Origin: Neobacillus sp. FSL H8-0543
Lineage (GTDB): Bacteria > Bacillota > Bacilli > Bacillales > Cytobacillaceae
Direction: 5' to 3'
DNA: 64,000 bases
Assembly (NCBI RefSeq): GCF_038592905.1
Contig: NZ_CP151943.1
Location: 654,001-718,000 of the forward strand
Part shown: positions 1-8,168 of the stretch, one piece after another
Layout: every line of letters begins with the position of its first letter
How positions within the stretch are numbered: position 1 is the stretch's first letter
Translations under genes and position numbers: made by a program
The notes under the pieces: generated by a model
What the model was told of the DNA's origin: nothing
Databases searched by the model: none
Seen by the model: only the letters and a program-made list of their open reading frames with translations

Positions 1-1
1 A

Positions 2-202
2 TACGTTGGTCCATTTGACCCCTGCAAGCCAATTCTAGAAAAAACTTATTCTACTCCGCCAAATATTTATATGGGCTTTCAACCGCCAAATCTCCCACAA
101 TTCACGCCAGCTGAAGCACTTAGGGCAGGTACACTGTGGAAAGCCTTTTTTGATCCTTACTACAATTCATCTGAAAAAGCCAAAGGGGGACAGCCAAGAT
201 GA
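2..202 (+). CDS. cotJA: Spore coat-associated protein CotJA, C-terminal part
   Basis: This frame is open from the left edge of the window, so the N-terminus is missing. The 66 visible residues are rich in proline and aromatics (YVGPFDPC at the start, then FQPPNLPQFTPAEALRAGTL and WKAFFDPYY), typical of CotJA, a small inner spore-coat component. Its stop overlaps the start of cotJB by ATGA, which implies translational coupling in a cotJA-cotJB-cotJC operon. In B. subtilis this operon is transcribed by sigma-E in the mother cell; any promoter here lies outside the window. Identity rests on the residue pattern and on the two recognisable genes that follow. Confidence 0.9.
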   Translation, partial: YVGPFDPCKPILEKTYSTPPNIYMGFQPPNLPQFTPAEALRAGTLWKAFFDPYYNSSEKAKGGQPR

Positions 203-459
203 AACAGGTACCTGCTGAATATTATCAAATATTAGAGCAGTTACAAACCGTTGACTTTGTACTAGTGGAACTAACCTTGTATTTAGATACACACCCCGAT
301 GATCTTGAGGCCATTAAGCAATTTAATCATTATGCAAAGGAAAGAAAGAGTATTAAAAAATCGTTTGAAAGCCAATTCGGCCCTTTAATGCAATTTGGAA
401 ACAGTTACTCTGCCCACCCCTGGAACTGGAACGACTCACCATGGCCATGGCAAGTCTAG
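199..459 (+). CDS. cotJB: Spore coat protein CotJB
   Basis: This 86-residue protein has an acidic helical N-terminal half and a tryptophan-rich tail (WNWNDSPWPW), both characteristic of CotJB. CotJ proteins are needed for correct assembly of part of the spore coat. The start codon overlaps the cotJA stop and has a GGGGGA ribosome binding site inside cotJA. cotJC follows after 27 bases. The length matches the family. The biochemical role of CotJB is not established. Confidence 0.93.
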   Translation: MKQVPAEYYQILEQLQTVDFVLVELTLYLDTHPDDLEAIKQFNHYAKERKSIKKSFESQFGPLMQFGNSYSAHPWNWNDSPWPWQV

Positions 460-486
460 CTATTGACGAAGGAGGGGAAAATGTAG

Positions 487-1056
487 ATGTGGGTATATGA
501 AAAGAAGCTTCAATATCCCGTTCGTGTTAGTACATGTAATCCAACCTTAGCAAAATATTTAATTGAACAATATGGCGGAGCTGATGGCGAGCTTGCAGCT
601 GCATTGCGCTATTTAAATCAAAGATATACGATTCCTGATAAAGTAATCGGGTTACTGACAGATATCGGCACAGAGGAATTCGCACACCTTGAAATGATAG
701 CCACGATGATTTATAAATTAACGAAAGATGCCACACCTGAAATGATGAAGGCTGCAGGGCTTGCGGAGCATTATGCAAACCATGATAATGCACTATTCTA
801 CCAAAATGCTGCAGGAGCTCCTTGGACAGCTACTTATATTCAAGCGAAAGGGGACCCAATCGCGGACCTGTACGAGGATATTGCTGCCGAAGAAAAAGCA
901 AGGGCTACCTACCAATGGATTATTAATCTTAGTGATGATGTAGATTTAAATGATGGTCTTCGATTCCTTCGTGAGCGGGAAATTATTCATTCTCAACGTT
1001 TCCGCGAGGCCGTTGAAATATTAAAAGATGAACGGGATAAGAAAAGAATCTTTTAA
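487..1056 (+). CDS. cotJC: Spore coat protein CotJC, manganese catalase-like
   Basis: The 189-residue protein is almost identical in pattern to CotJC of Bacillus, a member of the manganese catalase (ferritin-like) family found in the spore coat. Helices carry the expected acidic and histidine ligands: E35 in GELAAALRYL, the EEFAHLEMI segment near 63-71, and the EDIAAEEKARATYQ segment near 130. The protein may detoxify peroxide or act structurally; its activity has not been proved in all species. The start has a strong AGGAGGGG site. It is the last gene of the cotJ operon and is followed by a clear terminator. Confidence 0.95.
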   Translation: MWVYEKKLQYPVRVSTCNPTLAKYLIEQYGGADGELAAALRYLNQRYTIPDKVIGLLTDIGTEEFAHLEMIATMIYKLTKDATPEMMKAAGLAEHYANHDNALFYQNAAGAPWTATYIQAKGDPIADLYEDIAAEEKARATYQWIINLSDDVDLNDGLRFLREREIIHSQRFREAVEILKDERDKKRIF

Positions 1057-1061
1057 ATTGC

Positions 1062-1098
1062 AATAAGAAGCAGCAAAGTTCTGCTTCTTATTTTTTTT
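1062..1098 (+). terminator. Rho-independent terminator of the cotJ operon
   Basis: A 12-bp stem, AATAAGAAGCAG paired with CTGCTTCTTATT, has a 7-base loop and is followed by a run of eight T. It sits six bases after the cotJC stop. The stem overlaps the 3' end of the convergent ypbF gene, so it may act in both directions. Confidence 0.9.
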
Positions 1099-1549
1099 CG
1101 TGGTAAAGGTTAATGTCATAGTTTTTTTTCATCATTTCAAAAATTATATGACGATTTCCCCATTGATCTTCCTTTTTCCATAAATCCTTGCTGCGGTCAA
1201 CAATTTCACATCTTAATTCTTGGTATTCTTTTTCCTTCTTTTCCTTCTGTTGTTTTAAAACATTCATGGCACCAAACAAGCTTAGCGTTACAAAAAATAG
1301 CAGGACATTGACGGAATCATTGACAGCGGCAGAAAACATTGCAAAAAAAGAATAAGAGTAAATTTTTGCCACCGTAAGGTAAAAATAACTAAAGAAGAGG
1401 AATGCAAAAAAAAGCGTTGAATAGATGGTAAAAAAGTGCCACTTCTTTGCCTCATCAAACTTCTGTTTTCTCTTTCTTACATTTTCCAGCATTTGCTTGG
1501 TTGCCTCATCAGTATGTTCCAATAAAAGGATTGGAGAATCCAATTTCAT
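1088..1549 (-). CDS. ypbF: YpbF-family membrane protein (DUF2663)
   Basis: A protein of about 153 residues with two hydrophobic segments near 44-64 and 79-95 and charged, coiled-coil-like flanks (KQQKEKKEKEYQEL). This matches YpbF, an uncharacterised DUF2663 membrane protein of bacilli. I chose the ATG at 1549 over the GTG at 1552. The SD-like GAGAGGG sits very close upstream, so a downstream TTG at about 1543 is also possible. It lies at the end of the ypb gene run. The function is unknown. Confidence 0.8.
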   Translation of the reverse strand: MKLDSPILLLEHTDEATKQMLENVRKRKQKFDEAKKWHFFTIYSTLFFAFLFFSYFYLTVAKIYSYSFFAMFSAAVNDSVNVLLFFVTLSLFGAMNVLKQQKEKKEKEYQELRCEIVDRSKDLWKKEDQWGNRHIIFEMMKKNYDINLYHEKK

Positions 1550-1630
1550 CACCCTCTCTTCTACATAATTATGAACTTGTCCCTTAAATTATGTTTTGAC
1601 AAAAAAAAATAACCGGTCAAATCCGACAGG

Positions 1631-2356
1631 TTACTTTTCTAAAGGTATTTTTAAAACTTGTCCAACATTTATTTGTTCGGTTTTAAGATTATTTGCTTTC
1701 TTTATCGTGATAATTCCCTCTTTAGAGTGATAATAATTCATAGCAACTCTATATAGCGTTTCTCCCGATTTTACAGTATGATAGACAATCTTACTTGTGG
1801 GTGCAGATGACGCTGGTTGACTTGTTGCAGGTTTTGAAGGTTCAGTTGGTGTTCCACTTTCTTTACCAGAACCTTGTTCAATAGGAATTTCATCATTTGA
1901 ACTAGGGGTTTCTAAAATGTTATCAGGATTGGCTGGCAGCTGAACTTCAACCGATTCCTTATCATTCTCAAGTGAAGATTCATCTGTTTTATTATCTTTT
2001 TGAGTAATTGCTTCATTTTCAACTTGATCTTCTTTGTTCTCTGGAGAAGATTTTTCAAAATTAATGGTTTCGTAGTTAGAAGAATTACCTCCGGTTTTTA
2101 TTGGCCCACCAATTTTTTCTCCTTCAAGATAAGAGTAAATACTAAACATGATAATTGGCAGTAGGATAAAAGACAAAACTAATATTCGTATTACTGGATA
2201 TTTAACTTTCCATTTTGTTTTTTTTCTTTTTTCGCGATGGATTTGCTCTCTAGGAGGTAATTGCTCACGAACACCCACCGGCTTTTTATCATTAATTTTT
2301 TCAATTCGCTGCTTTAGTCTTTCCGCTTGGTCTCTGTATGGCTCTTCCTTATTCAT
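1631..2356 (-). CDS. ypbE: YpbE: membrane-anchored LysM protein
   Basis: The 241-residue protein has a basic cytosolic N-terminus, one transmembrane segment near residues 58-78, a long low-complexity Ser/Glu/Pro/Thr-rich linker and a C-terminal LysM domain (YHTVKSGETLYRVAMNYY). LysM binds peptidoglycan or chitin-like glycans, so this is probably an envelope protein facing the wall. The start at 2356 follows a GGGAGGGG site with ideal spacing; an in-frame start 27 bases upstream lacks one. The 5' end overlaps the end of ypbD. Its specific role is unknown. Confidence 0.87.
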   Translation of the reverse strand: MNKEEPYRDQAERLKQRIEKINDKKPVGVREQLPPREQIHREKRKKTKWKVKYPVIRILVLSFILLPIIMFSIYSYLEGEKIGGPIKTGGNSSNYETINFEKSSPENKEDQVENEAITQKDNKTDESSLENDKESVEVQLPANPDNILETPSSNDEIPIEQGSGKESGTPTEPSKPATSQPASSAPTSKIVYHTVKSGETLYRVAMNYYHSKEGIITIKKANNLKTEQINVGQVLKIPLEK

Positions 2357-2957
2357 GGAAAACCCCTCCCTGTTCATCAGCATCTTTTGTCTGCCTAAAT
2401 TTGATATAAAGACCTAACAAAAAATCAATAGTAAAATGCATAATAATGGTAATGGCTAAATTATTTGTCCATTGATAAATAAACCCTATTAGAAAACTTA
2501 GCAACACAATATTAGAAAATAGGAACCAGTTGAAAAGGTAGCGATAATGAATGATCGCAAAAATAACACTTGCAATAATAAGACCTGCTTTTGTTTGAAT
2601 AACCCCTCTAAACAGCAGTTCCTCACTTAATGCTACAATTGCAGCAATTAGAGCAATGTGAATGACTTTTCTGTTCTTAAAGATTCTTTCATTCAACCCA
2701 CCATCATCATAAAAAGATTCTGGGAGCCATTTCATTAATAAAATATCAACAATAACTACCATAGCCCCAAGCGGTATTCCAATCGAAACGATACGAAAGT
2801 CATTAAACTTTAATGCTTGCAGAAACGAAAATTGGTCAAATAGGATATATCCCAAAATAAATGTAATGACCAATAAGATTAATTGAGTCATATATAGGTG
2901 GAACAATAACTGTTTGTCGGTTAATCCGCTTATAAGTTCATTATATTTATTTTTCAT
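2349..2957 (-). CDS. ypbD: CPBP-family intramembrane metalloprotease YpbD
   Basis: A 202-residue polytopic membrane protein with the CPBP/Abi (CAAX protease-like) signature: motif 1 SEELLFRGVI with E112, E113 and R117, and downstream histidines in IIHYRYLFNW and MHFTIDF. These residues coordinate a metal in Rce1-type intramembrane proteases. The substrate is unknown. The start overlaps the recS stop by four bases, so it is probably translationally coupled to recS, and its own 3' end carries the ypbE ribosome binding site. Confidence 0.88.
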   Translation of the reverse strand: MKNKYNELISGLTDKQLLFHLYMTQLILLVITFILGYILFDQFSFLQALKFNDFRIVSIGIPLGAMVVIVDILLMKWLPESFYDDGGLNERIFKNRKVIHIALIAAIVALSEELLFRGVIQTKAGLIIASVIFAIIHYRYLFNWFLFSNIVLLSFLIGFIYQWTNNLAITIIMHFTIDFLLGLYIKFRQTKDADEQGGVFHE

Positions 2958-4462
2958 TTACTCATCTCACTAGATAATAAAATTCCGGCTAAATAATCCT
3001 GCCATAATTCTTTGTTTAGTGGTTGGGGAAGGTCATTCTCTGGTGCTTCGTATTGATTAAGTACCACTCCGCAAATATCACAGCAAGATTCTGTCTTTTC
3101 ATATATTTTTTCTTCTTCAAAATGATCCAAAAGTAAGTCTCGTCTACACAAGCGTGAACATATCCAGTTTTTCATATGATTGATATTTCGCCTTTTAACT
3201 ATCAATCTTTCCTCGACAAACTCCTTTATAGTTCGTTTTAACCCTTCCGAGTCTAATTGCCCTTGATAACTATTAATAAAGTCATGAACAATTCTCCACT
3301 GAATCTCAGAAAATCCCCCATATTCCCTTAAATTTTTTAGTGAATCAAAGGTACTAAGAGTAAGCCTGGTTTCATGCGGTATTTGAGCAAATAGCCAATC
3401 AATTTGCTGTAAGGACGGTATTTCTCCTTCCGCTAGCTGAAGGGGGAGTTGCTCATCTCCGGGGGAATGCAAAAGAATAGCAATACTTGCCTTCCCATCT
3501 CGACCTGCTCTACCAATCTCCTGTAAATAAGACTCCAATTGCATCGGCATATGGTAATGCATAACAAATCGGATATTTTCTTTATTTACCCCCATGCCAA
3601 AGGCACTCGTAGCACAAATCACATCTAATTGGCCATGTATAAATTGCTGTTGTATTAAGATCCTTTGTTCCTGGTCCAATCCTCCATGATAGGCCATTGT
3701 ATTACTTATTCCCTGGTCATTTAAAAGCAAAGCCATTTGCTCAGCAACTTTTTTACTTGAAAAATAGATAATCCCCGGCTTTTGCATCTGTTTAGCTAAT
3801 TCTAGCATTCTTGCTTGTTTGTCGTGGTAATCATTAACTTTCTCTACATATAAGGCGATATTTGGCCGATCAACCGTGGATTCTATCTTGTTCATATCAT
3901 TTATATTAAGGGATCGAACAATATCTTCTCTAACCTTTTTTGTTGCTGTAGCAGTGAGTGCGAGCGTAAGGGGGTTTCCTAACTTTTTTCTTACCTCTCC
4001 GAGTTTAGAATAATCAGGGCGAAAGTCATACCCCCATTGTGAAATACAGTGGGCTTCATCAACGACAAATAATGCGATAGACAGTTCTTGAAGTTTAGCT
4101 AGAATGGATGTCACACTTAACATCTCAGGTGAGATGAAGATATATTTATATTTATTTAGATTACGTAATGCTTGGATTCTCTCATTAGAACTAAGAAAAG
4201 AATTTAAGCCAATTACTCGTTTTTCACCAAACTTCATCAACTGCTCCACTTGATCCTGCATTAAGGATAGTAACGGAGAAATGATTAATATTTGGCCCTC
4301 AAGGCAGTAACCCGGAAGCTGATAACACATCGATTTACCTGTTCCTGTGGGTAGCATTGCCAATGTATGCTTCCCGCTAAGAATGGATGTAATAACCTCT
4401 TCTTGGCCCTTTCGAAACGTTTGGTACCCAAAGTGCTTTTTCAAAAGCAGTTCTAATTTCAT
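2954..4462 (-). CDS. recS: RecQ-family ATP-dependent DNA helicase RecS
   Basis: This 502-residue superfamily 2 helicase has Walker A PTGTGKS at 38-44, a DEAH box at 135-138, the RecQ aromatic-rich loop after it (CISQWGYDFRPDY) and motif VI QEIGRAGRDG at 314-323. A cysteine cluster near residues 430-465 is the RecQ zinc domain. There is no HRDC domain, which fits the short RecS/YpbC type rather than RecQ. RecS acts in DNA repair and replication-fork processing. It lies between ypbB and ypbD with 4-base overlaps on both sides, so the genes form one operon, as in B. subtilis. Confidence 0.95.
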   Translation of the reverse strand: MKLELLLKKHFGYQTFRKGQEEVITSILSGKHTLAMLPTGTGKSMCYQLPGYCLEGQILIISPLLSLMQDQVEQLMKFGEKRVIGLNSFLSSNERIQALRNLNKYKYIFISPEMLSVTSILAKLQELSIALFVVDEAHCISQWGYDFRPDYSKLGEVRKKLGNPLTLALTATATKKVREDIVRSLNINDMNKIESTVDRPNIALYVEKVNDYHDKQARMLELAKQMQKPGIIYFSSKKVAEQMALLLNDQGISNTMAYHGGLDQEQRILIQQQFIHGQLDVICATSAFGMGVNKENIRFVMHYHMPMQLESYLQEIGRAGRDGKASIAILLHSPGDEQLPLQLAEGEIPSLQQIDWLFAQIPHETRLTLSTFDSLKNLREYGGFSEIQWRIVHDFINSYQGQLDSEGLKRTIKEFVEERLIVKRRNINHMKNWICSRLCRRDLLLDHFEEEKIYEKTESCCDICGVVLNQYEAPENDLPQPLNKELWQDYLAGILLSSEMSK

Positions 4463-5499
4463 GATTGATCACCATTTTTCGCTAGTACGAGCCTGATTTT
4501 AAAATAAGATGCCGTTGGCAATTTGTTTCTAATTAACTTTAATTGTCTTGTGGCCCCTTGACGGGAGATTTGCATTACTTTTTCCTGAATGTCTTTTTCT
4601 ACATATGGGTCAATTGAAAATTCTTTTATGTTTAGGGCAAACTCAACAAGATGATCCTCAATGGTACTATTTTTTAAGTTTCGATTAGCAGATATCTGTT
4701 CAATGGTAAACCCTTGATTGAGAAGTTCCCATGTTTTACGTGCCGAAAGGGTTAAGATGCTATGCTCCATTAAGTCTGCAAGCAGGGTTGATAACAATTT
4801 ATAACGGCCAGTATCACTTTCAATCATGTGGATGATAAAGTGAAGAATGTTGAGAAACTCTAGATGATAATTAATAGGGTCCATAGCTAACTTTTTAGAT
4901 GATTGTAAAGAGGTTAAACCAATTTGCTGATATCCAGTTAAACGAAATACAAGCACTGATGGATTAATATCCTTTTCTTCATTAAAACAATCTACTAGTT
5001 CTGTAAAGAGTGTATTTCCCCAAGCCTCTCTGGGCAGTGGATACTCCTTCAGTACACGTTTTAACCATCTATGAACTTCTTTATTTTTTTGAATTGGAAT
5101 GTATCGTGTCTCTTGAAAAGTTAAATTTGAAGTAACTTGGGTAAGCAATGATAGCCTTTCCCAGACTACTGTTGATATATGATGATATTTCCATCCATTA
5201 ATATATTTTGGAGGTGGAAATTTTTGCAAATTCACTAAACCAGATGAACTGAGTCTATAGATTTGGTCACCGATAGGTTCCACCCAATTTTTATCAAGTA
5301 AACGTTTGAAAACTATATCAAACGAATCCCGAGTTAAAGGTTCTAATATACGAAAATAATTCTTTAGCGAGAATAAATGGGCATCTTGAATGGTTTGGGA
5401 TGATTTTTTTCCATTAAGTAAATGATAAATAGAATAAATTGTCCGTTCACCATTCAATTGCTTTAGACAATATAACATAATAATTTCGATATTTTGCAT
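4459..5499 (-). CDS. ypbB: YpbB: helix-turn-helix domain protein
   Basis: A 346-residue protein matching YpbB. The N-terminal part (LNGERTIYSIYHLLNGKKSS) and a C-terminal helical domain (TWELLNQGFTIEQISANRNL, an HTH or helicase-accessory C-terminal-like region) are recognisable. I placed the start at 5499, after a GTGGTGGA ribosome binding site; the open frame extends 57 bases further without one. ypbB is always next to recS, so it may assist the helicase. Its biochemical function is not known. Confidence 0.85.
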   Translation of the reverse strand: MQNIEIIMLYCLKQLNGERTIYSIYHLLNGKKSSQTIQDAHLFSLKNYFRILEPLTRDSFDIVFKRLLDKNWVEPIGDQIYRLSSSGLVNLQKFPPPKYINGWKYHHISTVVWERLSLLTQVTSNLTFQETRYIPIQKNKEVHRWLKRVLKEYPLPREAWGNTLFTELVDCFNEEKDINPSVLVFRLTGYQQIGLTSLQSSKKLAMDPINYHLEFLNILHFIIHMIESDTGRYKLLSTLLADLMEHSILTLSARKTWELLNQGFTIEQISANRNLKNSTIEDHLVEFALNIKEFSIDPYVEKDIQEKVMQISRQGATRQLKLIRNKLPTASYFKIRLVLAKNGDQS

Positions 5500-5717
5500 A
5501 TTAATCCACCACTTTTGATGAGTATCGACAAAATACACTATTTTTCTATTTATCATACCATGAATGAAACCCTCATGTGGACTAAAATTGTGTAGGATTA
5601 AGGATACAAATTAAACTATCTGCAAGTTAATAAGCAATTTTCTATTGAAAAGTTACTCATACAGTTTTACAATAGTATTGAGTTATGCGTTTCCATTTTT
5701 AATGTGTTTATAAGTAA

Positions 5718-5993
<276 letters not shown>

Positions 5994-6023
5994 TATTTTG
6001 TCATAACAAATCATTGAGTTACT

Positions 6024-6054
6024 CCCCCTCCTTTTTGTGGCGGGGGTTTTTTTT
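6024..6054 (+). terminator. Terminator of fer
   Basis: CCCCC pairs with GGGGG across a U-rich loop, directly followed by eight T. It lies about 30 bases after the fer stop. Confidence 0.85.
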
Positions 6055-6077
6055 ATTGTCCCTGCTATTAATAAACA

Positions 6078-6106
6078 AAAGGCAGCCAGTAGCTCTGGCT
6101 GCCTTT
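6078..6106 (-). terminator. Terminator of ribU
   Basis: AAAGGCAGCCAG and CTGGCTGCCTTT form a 12-bp perfect stem with a 5-base loop. Read on the minus strand it ends in TTTTGTTTATT, 12 bases after the ribU stop. Confidence 0.85.
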
Positions 6107-6117
6107 TAAATATAAAA

Positions 6118-6687
6118 TTATGCACTTTTAATAACTGCTGATTTATTTATCCAGCCTTGCATACGAATAAACAAGAGCATAAATATAGACGACATAAGTA
6201 CACCTTTTAAGATGTTGAATGGCAATATCCAAGGTACCACTAGGTTTCGCATATCAGGGAATTTCAAAAGGGCTGTATACGCAGGTAAGATAAACACATA
6301 ATTTAATATACTCATCATTACTGCCATTATTACAGTTCCTACAATCAAGGCTATTGTCATGCCCTTTCTAGTTTTAAGCTTGTTGTATACATAATAAGTG
6401 GGCAAAATGAACAATACTCCCGCAAGGAAATTAGCAATATGACCTACTGGTACACCCGTTTGACTTCCTGTCATAATATAATCAAGTCCATTTTTGAAAA
6501 ACTCAACTAATATTCCTGCCACAGGTCCGAAAATCAGTGCTGCAATCAATGCAGGAAGATCACTGAAATCGATAAATAAGAAGTTCGGGAATGGCGGCAG
6601 CGGGAAATTTAACAGCATTAATAGATAAGCGATACTACTCAGCATTCCAATTGACACCATTGCTCTTACATTTTTTTTCTTTTTCAT
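6118..6687 (-). CDS. ribU: Riboflavin ECF transporter substrate-binding subunit RibU
   Basis: A 189-residue protein of about six membrane helices. It belongs to the RibU/YpaA S-component family of energy-coupling factor transporters, which bind riboflavin and work with a shared EcfA/A'/T module encoded elsewhere. The motif PLPPFPNFLFIDFSDLPALI near residues 29-48 and the GVPVGHIANFLAG helix are typical. I chose the start at 6687, behind GGAGAGAGG; the in-frame ATG at 6711 has no site. The FMN riboswitch and terminator upstream mean FMN represses expression. Confidence 0.93.
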   Translation of the reverse strand: MKKKKNVRAMVSIGMLSSIAYLLMLLNFPLPPFPNFLFIDFSDLPALIAALIFGPVAGILVEFFKNGLDYIMTGSQTGVPVGHIANFLAGVLFILPTYYVYNKLKTRKGMTIALIVGTVIMAVMMSILNYVFILPAYTALLKFPDMRNLVVPWILPFNILKGVLMSSIFMLLFIRMQGWINKSAVIKSA

Positions 6688-6752
6688 TTTTCCTCTCTCC
6701 TTTTGATCCATCGCGTAAGGAAGAGAGGTTCAACGCAACTTGTTCAAATGCC

Positions 6753-6792
6753 AAAAAAATAAAAACCCCCAAGAGTTAAACACTTGAGGGAG
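6753..6792 (-). terminator. Riboswitch-controlled terminator ahead of ribU
   Basis: On the minus strand, CTCCCTCAAG pairs with CTTGGGGG (with a G-T pair) and is followed by TTTTTATTTTTTT. It lies between the FMN aptamer and the ribU start, where the expression platform of a transcription-terminating riboswitch should be. Confidence 0.85.
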
Positions 6793-6854
6793 TTACAAAG
6801 GCATCCTTAATAAACGTTCATTAAACATGTATTTTTTGAACGTTGCGGAACCTC

Positions 6855-6979
6855 CATCTTCTCCCATCCAGACTATACTGTCGGCTTTGGAATCACACCA
6901 AATCCTGCCATAACGGCTCGCGGGCTAAAGAGTTATACTCTAATACCGCCGATCGGGAATTTCACCCTGCCCCGAAGAT
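6855..6979 (-). promoter_or_regulatory. FMN riboswitch (RFN element)
   Basis: Read on the minus strand, this stretch carries the conserved blocks of the RFN aptamer in order: CTTCGGGGCAGGGTGAAATT, CCCGATCGGCGGT, GAGCCCGCGAGCCG, GATTTGGTGTGATTCC, AAAGCCGACAGTATAGTC and TGGATGGGAGAAGA. FMN binding favours the downstream terminator and shuts off ribU. The order, spacing and gene context all agree. Confidence 0.97.
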
Positions 6980-7059
6980 AGATCGATATTTAATTACTCC
7001 CTTATTATACTGGAAATAATCTATTTTGAATAGGAAAAAGTATTCTTTTTATAATATTG

Positions 7060-7194
7060 TCAATAAATTTCTGCACGTGTTTCCATATTAATATCGTCCG
7101 TTTGCGCTTTAGCAGGTTTTCCGCCTAAAAATAATAGACTCACACATAGCGCCATGATTGCGACGATTAATAGTCTTCTCATGTAATCTAGCAA
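7060..7194 (-). CDS. Small secreted peptide (hypothetical, 44 residues)
   Basis: This is a short gene with a TTG start at 7194 placed seven bases after a perfect AGGAGG site. An internal ATG at 7182 is too far from that site. The product starts MLDYMRRLLIVAIMA, continues with a hydrophobic core and reaches a possible signal-peptidase site PAKA before a short polar tail (QTDDINMETRAEIY). It would therefore release an exported peptide of about 14 residues or stay as a membrane-anchored microprotein. I do not recognise a family. It lies between the ribU riboswitch and a strong terminator, in the gap where B. subtilis has serA (from memory of that map). Confidence 0.6.
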   Translation of the reverse strand: MLDYMRRLLIVAIMALCVSLLFLGGKPAKAQTDDINMETRAEIY

Positions 7195-7289
7195 TTCTAT
7201 TCCTCCTTAGTTCTTGTCCTACCAAACCATATGTCCGCTTTAATGCTTTTAGAACATCTGATCATGATTGGGGCTGGATTTCAATTTAG

Positions 7290-7348
7290 AAAAAAAAAGA
7301 TTAACCATCGCTGGTTAATCCAGGCTGTCGAGAAACCTTCGACAGCCT
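7290..7348 (-). terminator. Double hairpin terminator (minus strand)
   Basis: Two perfect hairpins lie in tandem: TCGACAGCC paired with GGCTGTCGA (7322-7348), and GATTAACC paired with GGTTAATC (7299-7320). On the minus strand the second is followed by nine T. No intact minus-strand gene lies just upstream. It may be the displaced terminator of rsiX, whose end carries a near copy of the second hairpin at 8138-8159. Confidence 0.7.
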
Positions 7349-7429
7349 CTTATTTTATCGAATTACTTTAACAATTCACCGCATTTTCTTATTTGAATGT
7401 TATCAACATAATATGTCTTTGCAACATGT

Positions 7430-7563
7430 CTGTTGATTTTCGCTCCAGGCACTTCGCTTTCCGCGGGCGTGCCGGGGAGCCTCCTCAGCGCTGAAGCGCC
7501 TGCGGGGTCTCCCCGGCCCCGTACTCCCGCAGGAGTCTTCGTGCCTTCCGCGCAAATCAACAG
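7430..7563. repeat. GC-rich palindromic repeat, full copy 1
   Basis: The ends are CTGTTGATTT and AAATCAACAG, an exact inverted pair. The core contains CTTTCCGCGGGCG, GGGGAGCCTCCTCAGCGC, GCGCCTGCGGGGTCTCCCC and ACTCCCGCAGGAGTC, several nested palindromes far richer in GC than the surroundings. It resembles a dispersed intergenic repeat common in Bacillus genomes. Two more full copies occur at 7911-8045 and 38812-38932. Open frames here (7363-7585) are by-products of the GC content and have no ribosome binding site. Confidence 0.88.
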
Positions 7564-7652
7564 AGTTATAAAATAAATAATGCACTTCTCTCTACAGATG
7601 TTTATCCGTTAATTTAAGTGTAATGCTTCACATTTTATCTTTTAATAAAAGG

Positions 7653-7823
7653 TTATTTTTTTGTCTTTATCCAGTTTTGTTTAGTTAGAATATAATGATA
7701 TTCAATTAGTTCTTCATTAAGTTTCGGAAAAAACTTCTTTTCTATCTTGAATAACTTATAACCAATATCCTCTATAGATTTACAAGAATTTATATTATCT
7801 GTCCATGAACTGCATGAATTCCC
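7653..7823 (-). pseudogene. Possible decayed coding fragment
   Basis: A 56-codon open stretch on the minus strand ends in TAA at 7653 and begins after an in-frame TGA at 7826. It has a plausible protein-like composition (IEDIGYKLFKIEKKFFPKLN, then EELIEYHYILTKQNW) but no ATG, GTG or TTG start and no ribosome binding site. It could be the C-terminal remnant of a lost gene. I recognise no family, and chance in AT-rich DNA is possible. Confidence 0.3.
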
Positions 7824-7851
7824 TCAATATCTAACTCAAAAAATGCAAAAG

Positions 7852-7893
7852 ATTGCCACACACTTAGCTAAACTCGGAAAAGCGTGTGGCAAT
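7852..7893. other. Hairpin in intergenic island
   Basis: ATTGCCACAC and GTGTGGCAAT are a perfect 10-bp inverted pair separated by 22 bases, with CTT/AAG extending the stem. On the minus strand a short CTTTTGC follows. It may be an orphan terminator upstream of the decayed frame at 7653-7823. Confidence 0.5.
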
Positions 7894-7910
7894 ACTTATG
7901 TCATTTACCC

Positions 7911-8045
7911 CCTGTTTATTTCCACGGAAGGTGCGTAGACTCCTGCGGGAAGAGCAAGTCACGGGAGACCCCGCAGGAGCGAAGCGACGAGGAGGCTCCC
8001 GGACTGCCCGCGGAAAGCGAAGCACCTGGAGTGGAAATCAACAGG
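7911..8045. repeat. GC-rich palindromic repeat, full copy 2 (inverted)
   Basis: This is the same family as 7430-7563 in the opposite orientation. It contains GACTCCTGCGGGA, GGGAGACCCCGCAGGAGC, GGAGGCTCCCGGACTGCCCG and CGGAAAGCGAAG, with ends CCTGTTTATTTCCAC and GTGGAAATCAACAGG. Copies 1 and 2 are only 350 bases apart and face each other, so the transcript could form a large fold. Confidence 0.88.
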
Positions 8046-8137
8046 CCAGGCGCATAGGCTATTTTATTTTTTTATAATCAATTAAGATTAGGCAAAATAA
8101 AAAAATTTCGAGTAATATACCCTTTCTTGACAATCAG

Positions 8138-8159
8138 GATTACCCATTGCTGGTTAATC
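8138..8159. repeat. Hairpin, near-copy of 7299-7320
   Basis: GATTACCCATTGCTGGTTAATC differs from the hairpin at 7299-7320 at two of 22 positions and lies 839 bases away in the same orientation. It is nine bases after the rsiX stop, but on the minus strand it has no T run, so it is a poor terminator here. Confidence 0.65.
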
Positions 8160-8168
8160 TTTTATTCT

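Noticed and set aside
7363..7585. Two overlapping open frames on the minus strand and one at 7886-8077 on the plus strand
   Set aside because: They are produced by the GC-rich palindromic repeats; residues are Arg/Gly/Pro-rich with no ribosome binding site.
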